Made by a program: the position numbers and the translations under genes. Of a stretch of 51,145 bases of DNA, positions 38,908 through 49,378 are shown in pieces. Below the pieces are notes generated by a model. The model was not told the DNA's origin. It ran no database searches and was given only the letters and a program-made list of their open reading frames with translations. Numbering within the stretch: the first letter of the stretch is position 1; every line of letters begins with the position of its first letter. Source of the DNA: Seminavis robusta (taxonomy: Eukaryota > Bacillariophyta > Bacillariophyceae > Naviculales > Naviculaceae); contig CAICTM010000721.1 in the NCBI GenBank assembly GCA_903772945.1, positions 1 to 51,145 of the forward strand. The letters are read 5' to 3'.

Positions 38908-39750
38908 GAGTACTGATTCAAGGCTCCAGTCATGTTCATGATTAACCAGTCTTGATTCCTGTTCCTCTGAGCATGGGAAATTCCTTGAATAAGGAGTGGT
39001 CAACTACTAAGTCCTTACACAACTTGAACCTTGAACAAAGAGCTGCTTGTATTAGAGCGCTCGTAGAGGGGGTTGGAGAATGGAGAATCTTGCAGTCTAC
39101 CGGTACAGTCTACAGCTAGTCTACACGTCTACACACCAGCTCACACTCCTACAAAATCGGTTTGACGGTTTGACGGTTTTGTGTGTTGTGGCCAGGGTTC
39201 GCTGACCTGATAGATTTGAGCTTGTGGCTGCAACTCAGTGTCTTGATAAGCAGCAATGCAGCGTAATTGTAATATGCTTCTGTTCTCCCACCTCTCCACA
39301 AACTTGAAGATGTTCGGTTTGGGGTTTGGGGTGGTGCGTGCTGCTTGATGTACAATGTACAGTACCACCATCGCACTCTCGCTCGAAGCTGCGTGCCATC
39401 GATATCACGTCCATTCACAGTTCATGTACCACTGGAGCAATAAAGCTGCCAAGTTCACGCAACAATTATTTGAGAATTGGAACTGACTTACTGACTCTAA
39501 TTCTCTAACCTTGGGTACGGCAAGCCAAGGCCAACCAACAACTAACTAATCCCAACTTTCTTGTCGAAAGTCCACTGGCCACTGGCCAGTGACTGGTACA
39601 TGTACATGTTGTATGTCAAACATGTAGCTGTCTGGCTGGCTACATCTAGATATCGGCAAAGCACAAACTTTGCACTTCGCCTTTGGAGTTTGTGGCTCCT
39701 TCTAATGTACCGGTACCGTATGCTCACAAACCAATTACACCAAAGGAATA
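38908..39750. other. Upstream of RQGTI-repeat gene
   Basis: About 840 bp; a GTACCGGTACCGTA run lies at 39708-39720, 30 bp before the start codon. No other gene seen. Confidence 0.4.
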
Positions 39751-41724
39751 ATGGCCAACTATCAGTGGGCCAGTCATGAACAGGAAGCCAAGGCAACAGC
39801 TTGTGATGCTTTGGCATTGGCTCTGGCAAAATACAGAAATGTGAAAAAGTTATCCGAGACGCCGAGTACCAGTGGATCCTCTCCCACAAGATCGTCCATA
39901 GCATTGGAAAGCGATGGTGTGGAAGACAAGGAGATAATCCAAAGCCTCTCGATGGGAGGGATACGTTTCAGAGCCACTACAAGTTCCGAGCCCGCACTGA
40001 TGAGGAGCCAGCCTCGTCGTCGGCCTAGGAGGAGAACTCGTGGCCCCAAGGTGCCAACAATAAAGGGGATCCTGAAAAAGACATCTTCCTATCATTCCAT
40101 GAGGTTTATGAGTGAGCCACCTCCAAAGACGTTGATCCCCCAAAAGTGTGTGAGCTTTGTGGGCCTGAAGCAGCAATGTACAGATGATGATAGATGGGAG
40201 AGCGAAGGGTCAGATAGATGGGAGAGCGAACGAACAAAGACGAATCTCGAGGCGTCCGAGCACGGATATGACGCCCCTTCGCACCAAGGAAACTATTATT
40301 GGGGCAATCAAGCGTCCATCAATGCACCCAAACCTTTGTCCACCACGAGTCTGACACGTCTTCGGAAAGAACTGAACCTGAAGAATGCATTGGGAATTTC
40401 ACATGCAGAGGTCAAGCTCAGCCACAACAGTACTAACATGGATGCTCCAGGAAGGAGCAAGAGAGACGGCATCAACCCGTTTCAGGATTCCATTAAAGAG
40501 TTACAGTCCGTTCTGGTCCAAAGTGCACATCAGCAGTTGTCCAAGCCTTTGCATTGCACCAATACAGCTCCGTCCAAGCCACGACGTCAGGGAACCATTG
40601 AATCAATTGAGGAGGAGGAGGACATTGTTTCATCTCCCACTGCAATCGTCTGTGGGAAACTGCAGCTTTCCACAGTCAACGACTTTGACATTGTTGTGAA
40701 CCACTCAAACGCAGCTCCATTGAAACCACAACGCCAGGGCACGATTGAACACATTGAGAGAGTTTCACCTCCCAATGCAGATTTCCACCAGAAGTCACAG
40801 CTTTCGGCAGTGCAGGACCTTCAAGTTGGGAAACACTCAAATGCAGCACCATTGATGCCACAACGCCAGGGTACCATTGAAACAATTGAGGAGGAAATTT
40901 CATCCCCCACTGTCCTTCAGAAGCCACAGCTTTCCGCAATGCATGACCTTTACTTTGTGAAACACTCAAATGCAGCACCATCGATGCCACAACGTCAGGG
41001 GACCATTGAAACAATTGAGGAGGAAATTTCACCCCCCACTGTCGCTCAGAAGCCACAGCTTTCGGCAATGCATGACCTTTACTTTGTGAAACACTCAAAT
41101 GCAGCACCATCGATGCCAGAACGTCAGGGTACCATTGAAACCATTGAGGAGGAAATTTCATCCCCCACTGTCGCTCAGAAGCCGCAGCTTTCCGCAGTGC
41201 ATGACCTTGGAGTTGTGAGCCACTCAAATACACAACGTCAGGGCACCATTGAAACAATCGACGAGGACATTTCATTCCCCACTGTGATTGTTGGTCAGAA
41301 ACTGCAGCTTCCCACAGTCAATGACTTCGTTGAAGCTGTTGACCACTCACAAATAGCTCCATTAATGCCACAACGTCAGGGCACCATTGAAACAATTGAC
41401 GAGGACATTTCATCTCCCACTGTGATTGTTGGTCAGAAACTGCAGCGTTCCACAGTGAATGACATTGAAGTTGTGGACCTCTCAAAAACAGCTCCATTGA
41501 TGCCACAACGTCAGGGCACCATTGATTCGGTTGAAAGTACTTCATCACCCTCTGCAGTCATGTGTCAGAATCCACAGCAATCCAAGGTGATGAACGACAG
41601 GGAAGGCATGGACCACTCAACGTCACCTCCGTTGATGCCACAACGTCAGGGTACCATTGAAATTCACGTACCGTGGGAAAAGAATGCTTGTTCTCGGGGA
41701 GTGGCCGCATGCTTGGAGCTTTAG
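39751..41724 (+). CDS. Tandem-repeat protein with nine RQGTI motifs (paralogue of 45058 gene)
   Basis: 657 uninterrupted residues. The N-terminus MANYQW and helix DALALALAKYR are shared with the gene at 45058. A basic patch (RRRPRRRTRG, about 89-98) precedes the conserved block KGILKKTSSYHSMRFMSEPP (105-124) and QKCVSFVGL (131-139). A second shared block is STTSLTRLRKELNLK. From about residue 268 to 645 there are nine imperfect repeats of about 40 residues, each with P-x-R-Q-G-T-I-E then an acidic run (ETIEEEISSP) and a hydrophobic LQKPQLSAMHDLY part. R-x-G-[TS] is a plausible basophilic-kinase site and K-x-V-S-F resembles an RVxF PP1-docking motif, both inferred. No domain family recognised; probably intracellular and largely disordered. 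Confidence 0.8.
   Translation: MANYQWASHEQEAKATACDALALALAKYRNVKKLSETPSTSGSSPTRSSIALESDGVEDKEIIQSLSMGGIRFRATTSSEPALMRSQPRRRPRRRTRGPKVPTIKGILKKTSSYHSMRFMSEPPPKTLIPQKCVSFVGLKQQCTDDDRWESEGSDRWESERTKTNLEASEHGYDAPSHQGNYYWGNQASINAPKPLSTTSLTRLRKELNLKNALGISHAEVKLSHNSTNMDAPGRSKRDGINPFQDSIKELQSVLVQSAHQQLSKPLHCTNTAPSKPRRQGTIESIEEEEDIVSSPTAIVCGKLQLSTVNDFDIVVNHSNAAPLKPQRQGTIEHIERVSPPNADFHQKSQLSAVQDLQVGKHSNAAPLMPQRQGTIETIEEEISSPTVLQKPQLSAMHDLYFVKHSNAAPSMPQRQGTIETIEEEISPPTVAQKPQLSAMHDLYFVKHSNAAPSMPERQGTIETIEEEISSPTVAQKPQLSAVHDLGVVSHSNTQRQGTIETIDEDISFPTVIVGQKLQLPTVNDFVEAVDHSQIAPLMPQRQGTIETIDEDISSPTVIVGQKLQRSTVNDIEVVDLSKTAPLMPQRQGTIDSVESTSSPSAVMCQNPQQSKVMNDREGMDHSTSPPLMPQRQGTIEIHVPWEKNACSRGVAACLEL
40555..41665 (+). 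repeat. Coding minisatellite, nine units of about 120-135 bp
   Basis: Each unit carries CAACGTCAGGGCACCATTGA or a close variant (the RQGTI codons). Units 3-5 are most alike, as are 6-7, showing stepwise expansion. The frame is preserved through all units. Confidence 0.9.
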
Positions 41725-42284
41725 CTACAAGGAAGTTTGGGGCGGTTCATTTATTTATAGCGTTTAAAAGATTAGTTGCATCGGTTACGTGTTGTGTCTT
41801 CCACTCTTAGTAAGATTGCAGGAAAAGGAGCTGTGCTCGTCAGTATGGCGCTGAGGACGCGGGAGGCAACCAGGTCTCCAATTTTTGAGCATGAAAGCCA
41901 GTCAGTGTTAACCACCCTCGAACCCACCTTTACGCAACCATCATTTTTGCAGGCTCAACTCTTTGGAAGAATCCATCCATCGTTGATGAGAAGCTTGACG
42001 ATGGAGACGGACTTGCTTGGAACTCTTTTAAGTAAGCTGGTACCGGTGGGGAGGCGGAAAGTTCTAAGAGGGAAAGCCATAGAAGCCTTGCTGCTCAGGC
42101 TTTTCTGAATAATCTGTGTCTCGTGGACTACAGATTTGATGCAAGTCTTGTGGTGTTTGAAGATTTTCTATGCGTACAGAAGCTCGCACGCCTTTGTTGT
42201 GTGTGGCGGGATTACTGGTGGTCTGCACGTTTTTGCTAGGCTTCTACAACTATACCTTCGCATGCACAAACTTGCAATGCACAT
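41725..42284. other. Convergent 3' region
   Basis: About 560 bp between the RQGTI gene and the NmrA-like gene. The longest plus-strand frame (41776-42108) lacks an ATG at its 5' end and any domain; not called. Confidence 0.35.
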
Positions 42285-43022
42285 CTATTGAAAAAGGGAC
42301 ACGGATGTTCCATCTCTGGAAGAATCTTCCACCAGATCCACCAGAGCTTTGGCAATCGCTTTTCGGCCAATCCATTTTCCTGGCGGTGGGTCAGTAGCTC
42401 CTACCAACTTGTACTCCAAGTCCGCACCTCCCTCCTTGCGCCATTCCTCGGAAAAGGTGGCAGCTTCCGAGACGGGCCACATATTTCCTGGTCTCACAAT
42501 GGTAGTCTTTTTCACAATATCTTCGTTTTCCCGAATGACTGTTTCGGAGTGAGCCATGTCATCCCATAACTCTTGTCCGATGACATAAGGAATCAATACC
42601 TTGAACTGAAGCCATCCAAATAGACCAAAACCAAAGAACCATTGACTGGGAGTTTTTCCAATGAGTGGGTAAGACTTGGCCTGATCGGTGGCTTCATTAA
42701 TCCCAGTGGAAGTCATCCAAATCACTCTGGGAGCGGAAGACTTGCTTTTGAAAGCCTCCACCAAAGCTTCGGCTGTCTTTTTCACCACCAATGTCTCCTT
42801 GTTGGGAGATCCAATGGTAGAAATAATTACGTCTACATCGTCTAACTTTTGAATGGACCCAGATTCCGTGGCGTCTCCTTCCACAATGGTAATCTTGTCG
42901 GCGTAGGCTGCCAGCTTGGAGGCTGTTCGAACCAAGGCCGTCACAGTATGCCCTCGTTCCAAACATTCTTCTAATGCCCAGCCCCCGGTCTTTCCCGTTG
43001 AACCAATCAAGCCGACCTTCAT
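42285..43022 (-). CDS. NAD(P)-binding Rossmann-fold protein, NmrA/atypical SDR type
   Basis: 245 residues, intact. The N-terminal dinucleotide-binding loop reads MKVGLIGSTGKTGGWALEEC, a G-x-x-G-x-x-G pattern immediately at the start. Then come HTVTALVRTASKL with an Arg suited to NADP binding, ITIVEGDATES, DVDVIISTIGSP, and a central strand RVIWMTSTGINEATDQ. The C-terminal part contains IVRPGNMWP and GATDPPPGKWIGRKAIAKAL, matching the usual NAD(P)H-binding/NmrA architecture. It lacks the Tyr-x-x-x-Lys pair of classical SDRs, so either a reductase of unknown substrate or a redox-sensing protein. Probably cytosolic, as no targeting sequence is seen. Confidence 0.85.
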   Translation of the reverse strand: MKVGLIGSTGKTGGWALEECLERGHTVTALVRTASKLAAYADKITIVEGDATESGSIQKLDDVDVIISTIGSPNKETLVVKKTAEALVEAFKSKSSAPRVIWMTSTGINEATDQAKSYPLIGKTPSQWFFGFGLFGWLQFKVLIPYVIGQELWDDMAHSETVIRENEDIVKKTTIVRPGNMWPVSEAATFSEEWRKEGGADLEYKLVGATDPPPGKWIGRKAIAKALVDLVEDSSRDGTSVSLFQ

Positions 43023-43389
43023 CGTTCGAGTTGTTGTCTGACAGGTTAGACGAACGCCGTGTAGATCGTGGTGCTTGAGAAATACCTCGGCAGTTTACAT
43101 GTAGCTACCAGGCTGCCAGACTCCCAGATCGAGCTGTGCGATTGGATTTGGCCTTTGGGTCGGAGGCAATCTTAACCAAATTTGGCTTTTTAAAAGTAAA
43201 AGGGTTAAAGTTACAGAACTGTCGCAGTCACTCTCTTTTTACGAGCAAGCATTGCCCGGCAGCTTGACCGATACGTACGAATCAATGTATGACACACACA
43301 CCCATCTTTGTTGCATTGGAACAAATCCTGCTTAGAGAAGAGGGAGAAGGGAGGGCTGGCATCGAAATCGGAAGTAGTTTTCATGGCCT
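43023..43389. other. Upstream of NmrA-like gene
   Basis: About 370 bp of promoter-side sequence with no other feature. Confidence 0.4.
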
Positions 43390-44234
43390 GGTACCAGAAT
43401 TAAATAGGTGTGACGCACACTTTCCCGGTCGAAATGTAAAGTGCGCCATGGTGACAAAATCGTCGCCAAAAGTTGTCACTACAATGTCACAGCCCCTCTA
43501 ATACGTTGCACTGAGAGTACCTATGGTGGTGGAAGGGGATAGAAAGGCTGTTTTGTTGTTGCTATGGCTGTGGCAAAGTAGCTCTATTTGCGTCAATGGG
43601 GCCTCCGTGTTATTATCGCGCTTATTTTTTTACATTTCGGCCGCAACAACAAAAGGAGCGACAATGACACCTTCTGCCGCTGTTTCGACACTGTATCGAC
43701 CGGCCTATTGACAACATTGCTTCGTCGACAACACCAGAAGACTAGTAGGTTGCCTCCGCAAGCGAATGGTGGTGGTAGCGCCGCGTTAGACGGCCTGCGG
43801 AGCGTCCAATCGTCTCGATCGGTCGTTTTCTCATCGTCCCATTATCTCCTTCTATTATCTCTCTCCACGGAGACTACTCGGCCTTTCCAGCTTATTGGAG
43901 GCGGTCTACATTCTCCTCTTTAGCGGTAGCTGGCCTCCCGTGAAGTCTCCGGAGTGTCGAAGCGGTCGAACGACGCTCCCTTTCGCCATGGTGTCAAATG
44001 TAAAGTGGCGAAAACAAGAAAAGTACCTTTTACCAGGTCTTTCCAGCCATTACTCCCTAACTCTTCCTTCTAGACCGCATATGTAATGTTCCCAGATTAT
44101 GTTGGAATAGGTATAGAAAGAGTATTGAGCTTGATATAAAGCATTATAGTAAGTTTATCAGGTGCACCGAGCATTTACATTTCGACCTGCATCAATGGAG
44201 CGAATGTGCGTCAAAACTATTTAATTCTGGTACC
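43390..44234. mobile_element. Short non-autonomous TIR element
   Basis: Ends are inverted repeats: GGTACCAGAATTAAATAG at 43390-43407 and its exact complement at 44217-44234. Then GACGCACA appears on both sides after a 4-nt difference, and a further block GGTCGAAATGTAAA at 43427-43440 has its complement at 44174-44187. The 845-bp interior has no coding evidence beyond an unsupported frame near 43588-43923. The outermost GGTACC is a palindrome and could be part of a target duplication. Confidence 0.7.
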
Positions 44235-45057
44235 GGTGCTTGAATGGAGCTTGGCCAACATGTACATATCATACTAGTATGTACAGCTGGCCACCCCAAA
44301 ATTCTTCTGCATTACATAATACAGCGTCATGACACACCTTTCCCCTTCGTTCGGAAGCTCAAGACAAGTAATAGTTCTTACTGTAGCAAATACTGGAGTA
44401 TTCCATCAAGCTTCTTCGAGGGTCTGTCTGCATTTACGGTACCATACTCGTACATTTATTGGCCTTCCACCAAATTGAGCAATGCTATTGGTCGGACATC
44501 GCGGACCTTTCTGAAGTCACCATGTTGCATGCATTTGTAAAAGTTTCCACCCTTGTTCTTTGGTTCTGAAAGTTGCTCAATCACATTCTGACGTTTGTGG
44601 CATGCCTGTCCTTCTTTGAATTTGGACAGATCTCACCTGCAGCTTTGCTCCGAGTTTCCGAGTACAATGATACTGTACCACTATGGTTTCGAATTTGTTG
44701 GGGCAGTGTTTGTTATGTAAAAATAAGTTGGTCCCCTAATAGTGGCCGAATGGTACCGTACAGAACTGTACCCAGAAAGCGCGACTGACATGCTGGGTGG
44801 ATCTGCGGCAACTGGGCATCATTTTTTAAAATGGCACAGAATTCAATACTACAGTGGTAACGTCCAGTACTTCTGATGAGTGGCCAGTAACTTTCCCACT
44901 TCCCAGTGAAGGCTTCCTGGCTTTACTGGTATCCCGCCTGTGCCGCCATGCACACAACACAACGTCCTGTTGGGCCTGCAAATGCTCCTCCTCAATTCTG
45001 CCGTTTGCCTCATAAAATTCATTTCCTTTGAAGCCAAGCCAAGCCAAGCCAAAAGAA
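44235..45057. other. Upstream of second MANYQW gene
   Basis: About 820 bp without a gene; a GCCAA run (four units, 45033-45052) lies immediately before the start codon. Confidence 0.35.
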
Positions 45058-46305
45058 ATGGCAAACTATCAATGGACTAGTTCAGGGGCGGGAGCCAAGA
45101 AGGCAACAACATCTGATGCCTTATCATTGGCTCTGACAAGATACAGAGCAGCAAAGCCTGTTGCGGCACCGTCTCCAGTGACAAAAGGAGCAACAGCCAT
45201 GGTCGGTACAGTCTCGAAGGATCCACCAGGAAGGCCTCTGAAGAGCTGCCTCAAGTCTTCCTCGCACACTCAGTCCGCTGACTTGGGCCCCAACAGCGAT
45301 GTGGACGACATGGGAATCATCCATAGTCTCAGGAAGGGAGGGACGCCTTCCAGAGCGAAAAGTACGCCTGTCTTGGATCGGGAGGGTCAAGCTCTTCGTC
45401 GTCAAAACCGACGAAGGAGGAGGCAAAAGCGTGTCTCTGACCCCAATGTCTTTGTACCCCCAAAGGGAATCCTCAAGAAGACTTCGTCGTATCAATCCAT
45501 GAGGTTCATGAGTGAACCCCCACCTCCGAAGTCAATGACTCCTCGAAAGAGTGTGAGCTTTACTGGCCTGAGTCGTTGCAGATGGGAGAGCGATGGATCC
45601 GATCCGAATCTCAAGGCAAAGACAACGGCGGCCAATCAAGAAGTGGTTCCCTCTAGCAAAGGCAACTTTGCATGGGGAAGCAACCAATCGTCCAAGAAGG
45701 CAGCCACGAAATCGTTGTCCACCTCGAGTCTTTCGCGTCTGAGACAAGAACTGAGCACGAAGAAGAAAAAGTATGGTAGCTTGGCGGCGTGTGCACCCAC
45801 CAAGCCCAGTCGGACCAGTAGTGATGATGGTCACTGTAGAGGTACTAATCCATTTCAGGCATCGCTCGAGGACTTTCAGTCTGTTCTGGCCCAAAGCACC
45901 CGTCCTCAGCTCTCTACACCCAAGCCCTTCAATACAGCTCCATTATTGCCCAGGCGTCAAGGCAGCTTTGATCATGAAGAAGAACTTCTATTTTCCAGGA
46001 CAGTCCTCCAATTGAAAGCTCAAGAAACCAAAGCCAATGACCTTGACGATGCCAAACCCACCATTCCGCGTGCAAGACAAGCTCCCAGCATTCCAAATCG
46101 ACGTGGTAGCATGGAGCACGACAACCAGTCGCTCTCACCAGTGCCAGCTCCTGATAGGAAGATCTTTCAAGGAGTAGCAGCGAACGACTTTGTTACCACC
46201 AAGTCAGTGCAGTATCGACCCCCCAGCATGCCTGTCCGCAAACAGAGCAAGGAGCACCACGGTCACGAAGTACAGCTGTCAAATCCGTTTCCACTTGTTG
46301 CTTGA
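45058..46305 (+). CDS. Paralogue of the RQGTI-repeat protein, unexpanded
   Basis: Start chosen at ATG 45058 because MANYQW aligns with the start of the gene at 39751. 415 residues. Shared blocks: DALSLALTRYRAAK, the basic RRQNRRRRRQKR patch, KGILKKTSSYQSMRFMSEPP, RKSVSFTGL, STSSLSRLRQEL, then GTNPFQASLEDFQSVLAQS. Instead of nine RQGTI repeats it has three diverged relatives (RRQGSFDHEEE, NRRGSMEHDNQ, VRKQSKEHHG). The acidic residue after R-x-x-[ST] is kept, supporting a conserved modification or docking site. Unknown family; likely function as for its neighbour. The two paralogues lie 3.3 kb apart in the same orientation, indicating local duplication. Confidence 0.8.
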   Translation: MANYQWTSSGAGAKKATTSDALSLALTRYRAAKPVAAPSPVTKGATAMVGTVSKDPPGRPLKSCLKSSSHTQSADLGPNSDVDDMGIIHSLRKGGTPSRAKSTPVLDREGQALRRQNRRRRRQKRVSDPNVFVPPKGILKKTSSYQSMRFMSEPPPPKSMTPRKSVSFTGLSRCRWESDGSDPNLKAKTTAANQEVVPSSKGNFAWGSNQSSKKAATKSLSTSSLSRLRQELSTKKKKYGSLAACAPTKPSRTSSDDGHCRGTNPFQASLEDFQSVLAQSTRPQLSTPKPFNTAPLLPRRQGSFDHEEELLFSRTVLQLKAQETKANDLDDAKPTIPRARQAPSIPNRRGSMEHDNQSLSPVPAPDRKIFQGVAANDFVTTKSVQYRPPSMPVRKQSKEHHGHEVQLSNPFPLVA

Positions 46306-46998
46306 ATCATTGTATCATGGTTGTTGGCCAAGGAAGCGCAGGGGCGTGCTGAGGTATTCTAGTTCAGCTTGTCGCCACGAGCCAGGCAAGAGGAGGAGGC
46401 ATGGGCTCTGTGGTTGTAAGAGGTCTTTGAGAGAACTTCAAAAACGATATGTAAGCTTATGTAACAACGCTCACTCCAATTTCGTATCCTCTTACGAACG
46501 AATCTAGAGTATCCAGCCAGTGGTGGTACTGTTGAGTACATGAATAATATGCAAAGAACATTTACAAAAACGCAGCTGCGCGTAGTCTGCCTGCTTTCTG
46601 AACCCACCTGCTTGTCTCCGCAGTGTGAGGTACACTAGCTAGCCATGCGAGGACACGATTTCTGCAGTTAGCTGGAATTGTACGTAGGGATGGAAATAGA
46701 GCCAGGATCAGATCCAGCCGTAATAAACCGCAGCGAGACTACCAGTTATCCATCCTCTAGAGGAGCTCCTCAACAGCGGAGCTACTTTGGTTGGTGGCTA
46801 TTCGTAAGGCACCACTGCAAGAGCACTTACAAGTACATTTATTTATTCAGCAACCAAGCCAAATGCCCCTTTGTCTAGTTCAGTGGTCGGACTGCCAACC
46901 AGTTTGATACACTGGTGGTTGGCTTCGGCGAAGTTCAGCCTTCCGAATTCCGACAGACTTTCCGTGCTGTCGTGTTGTCTTCCGAGATTTTTCCCAGC
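46306..46998. other. Intergenic, no gene seen
   Basis: About 700 bp; no supportable frame or repeat. Confidence 0.35.
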
Positions 46999-47014
46999 AT
47001 AGATCGAGTAATCC

Positions 47015-47092
47015 ATTTTTGGGAGCGTTTTCAAAAATTCATTAGGGCTCTTTTTTGACCTCTAATGAATTTTTGAAAACGCTCCCAAAAAT
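47015..47092. repeat. Perfect 31-bp foldback with 16-nt loop
   Basis: Left arm 47015-47045 and right arm 47062-47092 are exact complements (core GGGAGCGTTTTCAAAAATTC). Pairing can extend outward imperfectly (ATAGATCGA..TAATCC near 47000 with GGATTCGATCTAT near 47099-47111). Foldback remnant, hairpin precursor or MITE core; no coding content. Confidence 0.9.
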
Positions 47093-47204
47093 TCATTAGG
47101 ATTCGATCTATCAACGACTCGAATTGTCATTCGCACTGGGGGGTGGCTCAAACCAACTTACCATTTCCGGCGACACCTTTGACCATCTCTGAGTACAGTT
47201 TACC

Positions 47205-47325
47205 ACTTTCAACCGCCTTCTGCCGCCTTCTACCGCCTGCAACCGCCTGTTTTACCGCCTGCTTTACCACCTTCTTTACCACCTTCGACCGCCTTTTACC
47301 ACCTCTTACCGCTCTCAACCACCGT
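47205..47325 (+). repeat. ACCGCCTTCT-type degenerate repeat
   Basis: About a dozen units of ACCGCCTTCT / ACCACCTTCT / ACCGCCTGTT with a mostly 10-11-bp period. No gene; the open frame across it is repeat-driven. Confidence 0.75.
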
Positions 47326-48539
47326 AACTCAATCTTTCAGCGATGGTGCGGGAAAACTTGAGATATGTACGGTTGATTTGAGGCACCCCCCTGCAAGTGC
47401 GCAAGTGCACAACGAAATTACTCGCGCTCTCTTGCCTCTATCTCTTCAAGGTAATCAGACTACTGAGTAGACAGTTTCGTTATAGACAGCTATGACTTAA
47501 AAGCCTTCTGAAGAAGCGGTGTCACTGAGTTCTGAGGTGAGCTGACGAAAGTTCTAGACTGTCCAGCCATTCTGCATGCTGCATTCGCAACTCGCAACTT
47601 CGCAACTCGCAACCGAAGCATGATGATGGCTGAGCTACCGAATGAGCTACCGGTATGACTGTACTATTTTAAAATAGTAGCTTGCTTGGCTCTTGGCTGG
47701 CTGCTTGCCAAAGCTTTGCCAGTTATCAGTCCCCAACATGAACGAAGAATTTCATTCTCAATTCTCATTCCGTGGGCCAGCCAGAAGCTAGCTGTCGCGA
47801 CGTCGGGCTATCACACTGCAATTCTCCAAACTCACACATAAGAATCTTCAGAATATTTATTCCATTTTTTGCGGGAGCCATTTGATCTCAACATAGCATA
47901 CATGTAGAGAAGTTATTTTAGAAGGAACCTCAAGAGGATTATCCTCTCGGGCTGTTATTCGTTCTCTGTATGTTTCAACTCCACATTGATGAAACTGATG
48001 GAGGAGCAACCTCATTTCTTGGTTTCAGACTAGCTAGTGAAATTTCTTTGTCAACCCTGACTTCATCATCTCAGTGTCCGGATGTGTAGGCCGTATAAGT
48101 ATCTGAACAAGTGCTCAATATTATCATTGTATCTTATAAGCAAGTTTGGATTTTGCTATGTACCGGTACAAGTCATCACAGCTTCACCAGTATGGTTCTT
48201 TTACTAGTAGAAACATCCCTACTTTCCTTAGGAAGGGAGTCCCAGGACTTAACACAACAATATACCTAGATCTTAGTGGTGACCTCCTGAGCTCCTTCTG
48301 AGCTCCTGATTCGAAAATGACCTGTGGTAGCGATTTATGACTATCCAGTTACCAGATTACCAGATTACTAAAATCAACCACAACCACAACAACCAAGTAG
48401 TAACACAACACTATAGCAACCTCTTTATCAACACCACCATCAGCCTTTTTCGGCTTATCAGGCGTGGAAGCTACTACAAGACGATAGGAGAAGCACAAGA
48501 GGAAGATCGATAGCAGCGCCGTTCGTTCGTTCGACACCA
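47326..48539. other. Intergenic, 1.2 kb
   Basis: No gene seen. Contains an ACTATTTTAAAATAGT palindrome (47662-47677) and a TACCGGTACA motif near 48161-48170. Confidence 0.35.
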
Positions 48540-48960
48540 TTGTCGACGTTTCGAAGCCGTTCGCAGCTACCGGTCGCAGCTACCGTTCGAAGCAGCTGCT
48601 ACCAAGCTACCGTTCGACAAGCACGAGAAGAAGAGCCGTTCGAACGAGAAGAAGACGACGCGACGCTACCGTTCGTTCGCTCGAACGCCATTGTCACCTT
48701 TCGGCCGTTCGAAGCTACCGTTCGAAGCAACGTTCGAAGATACCGTTCGTTCGAAGCAACCATTGTCGCGATCGTTCGTTAACCAGAAGAAGAAGAAGAA
48801 GACCGGTAGCAGCGCCATTGTCGCTACCGTCCGTCGAGAAGAAAGAAGAAGAAGAAGAAGAAGCCTGTTAACCAAACGGTTCATTCGTTCGTTCATTCGA
48901 AGCAGCGCCATTGTCGCCGATTCGAAGCTACCGTTTCGGAGCTACAGAACGACAAGAAGA
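48540..48960. repeat. TACCGTTCGAAGC / AGAAGAAG low-complexity block
   Basis: Dozens of words around CTACCGTTCGAAGC and GTTCGTTCG, interspersed with GAAGAAGAAG runs. TTCGAA is palindromic, so both strands look alike and both give long spurious frames. It may be the leader or LTR side of the following copia relic, but this is not demonstrated. Confidence 0.7.
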
Positions 48961-49378
48961 AGAAGAGATCCTCATTGCCAGTGTAATCGGCAGAGGAACA
49001 AGAGAAGAAGAGAAGACCTCCAAGCGGCATAGCAACAGAAGACCTCTCAAGAAGAAGGGGCACTCTCAAGTGGAGCGAGAGATAGAGACTTCCAAGTGGG
49101 AAGCAGAGGTTTGGACTTGGAATATTGATCCCTCCAGTCTGGATCAATTCCTGCCTCATTGTCACCAAAGAAACCGGTTGAGCCAAGGAGAGGGGACGCC
49201 TGATCCAAGAGTTTTGGCCTAGACTGCCACAGACTGGGTGTGCAGAGCTCATTCCGTGGAATACAGCCTTACTTGTCTGGGTGTGTACAGTTTGCTGTTG
49301 GAATAGGAGCAGAGAAGAAGACCCAACAACTGTTGCTCATCCAAGTGATACCGCAAGAGAAGAAGTAATTGGAGGCGA
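48961..49378. other. Region before copia gag relic
   Basis: About 420 bp without a clear gene. A 5' LTR or primer-binding site of the copia element would be expected around here or slightly upstream, but its ends could not be identified because the partner LTR is outside the window. Confidence 0.3.

Noticed and set aside
41776..42108. 110-codon plus-strand open frame after the RQGTI-repeat gene
   Set aside because: Its first codon is TTG rather than ATG, it has no domain, and it lies in a convergent 3' region.
43588..43923. 111-codon frame inside the 845-bp TIR element
   Set aside because: No recognisable protein character; likely chance in a non-autonomous element.
48540..49032. Long open frames on both strands
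   Set aside because: Produced by the palindromic TTCGAA/GAAGAA repeat block; both strands look alike, which argues against real coding.
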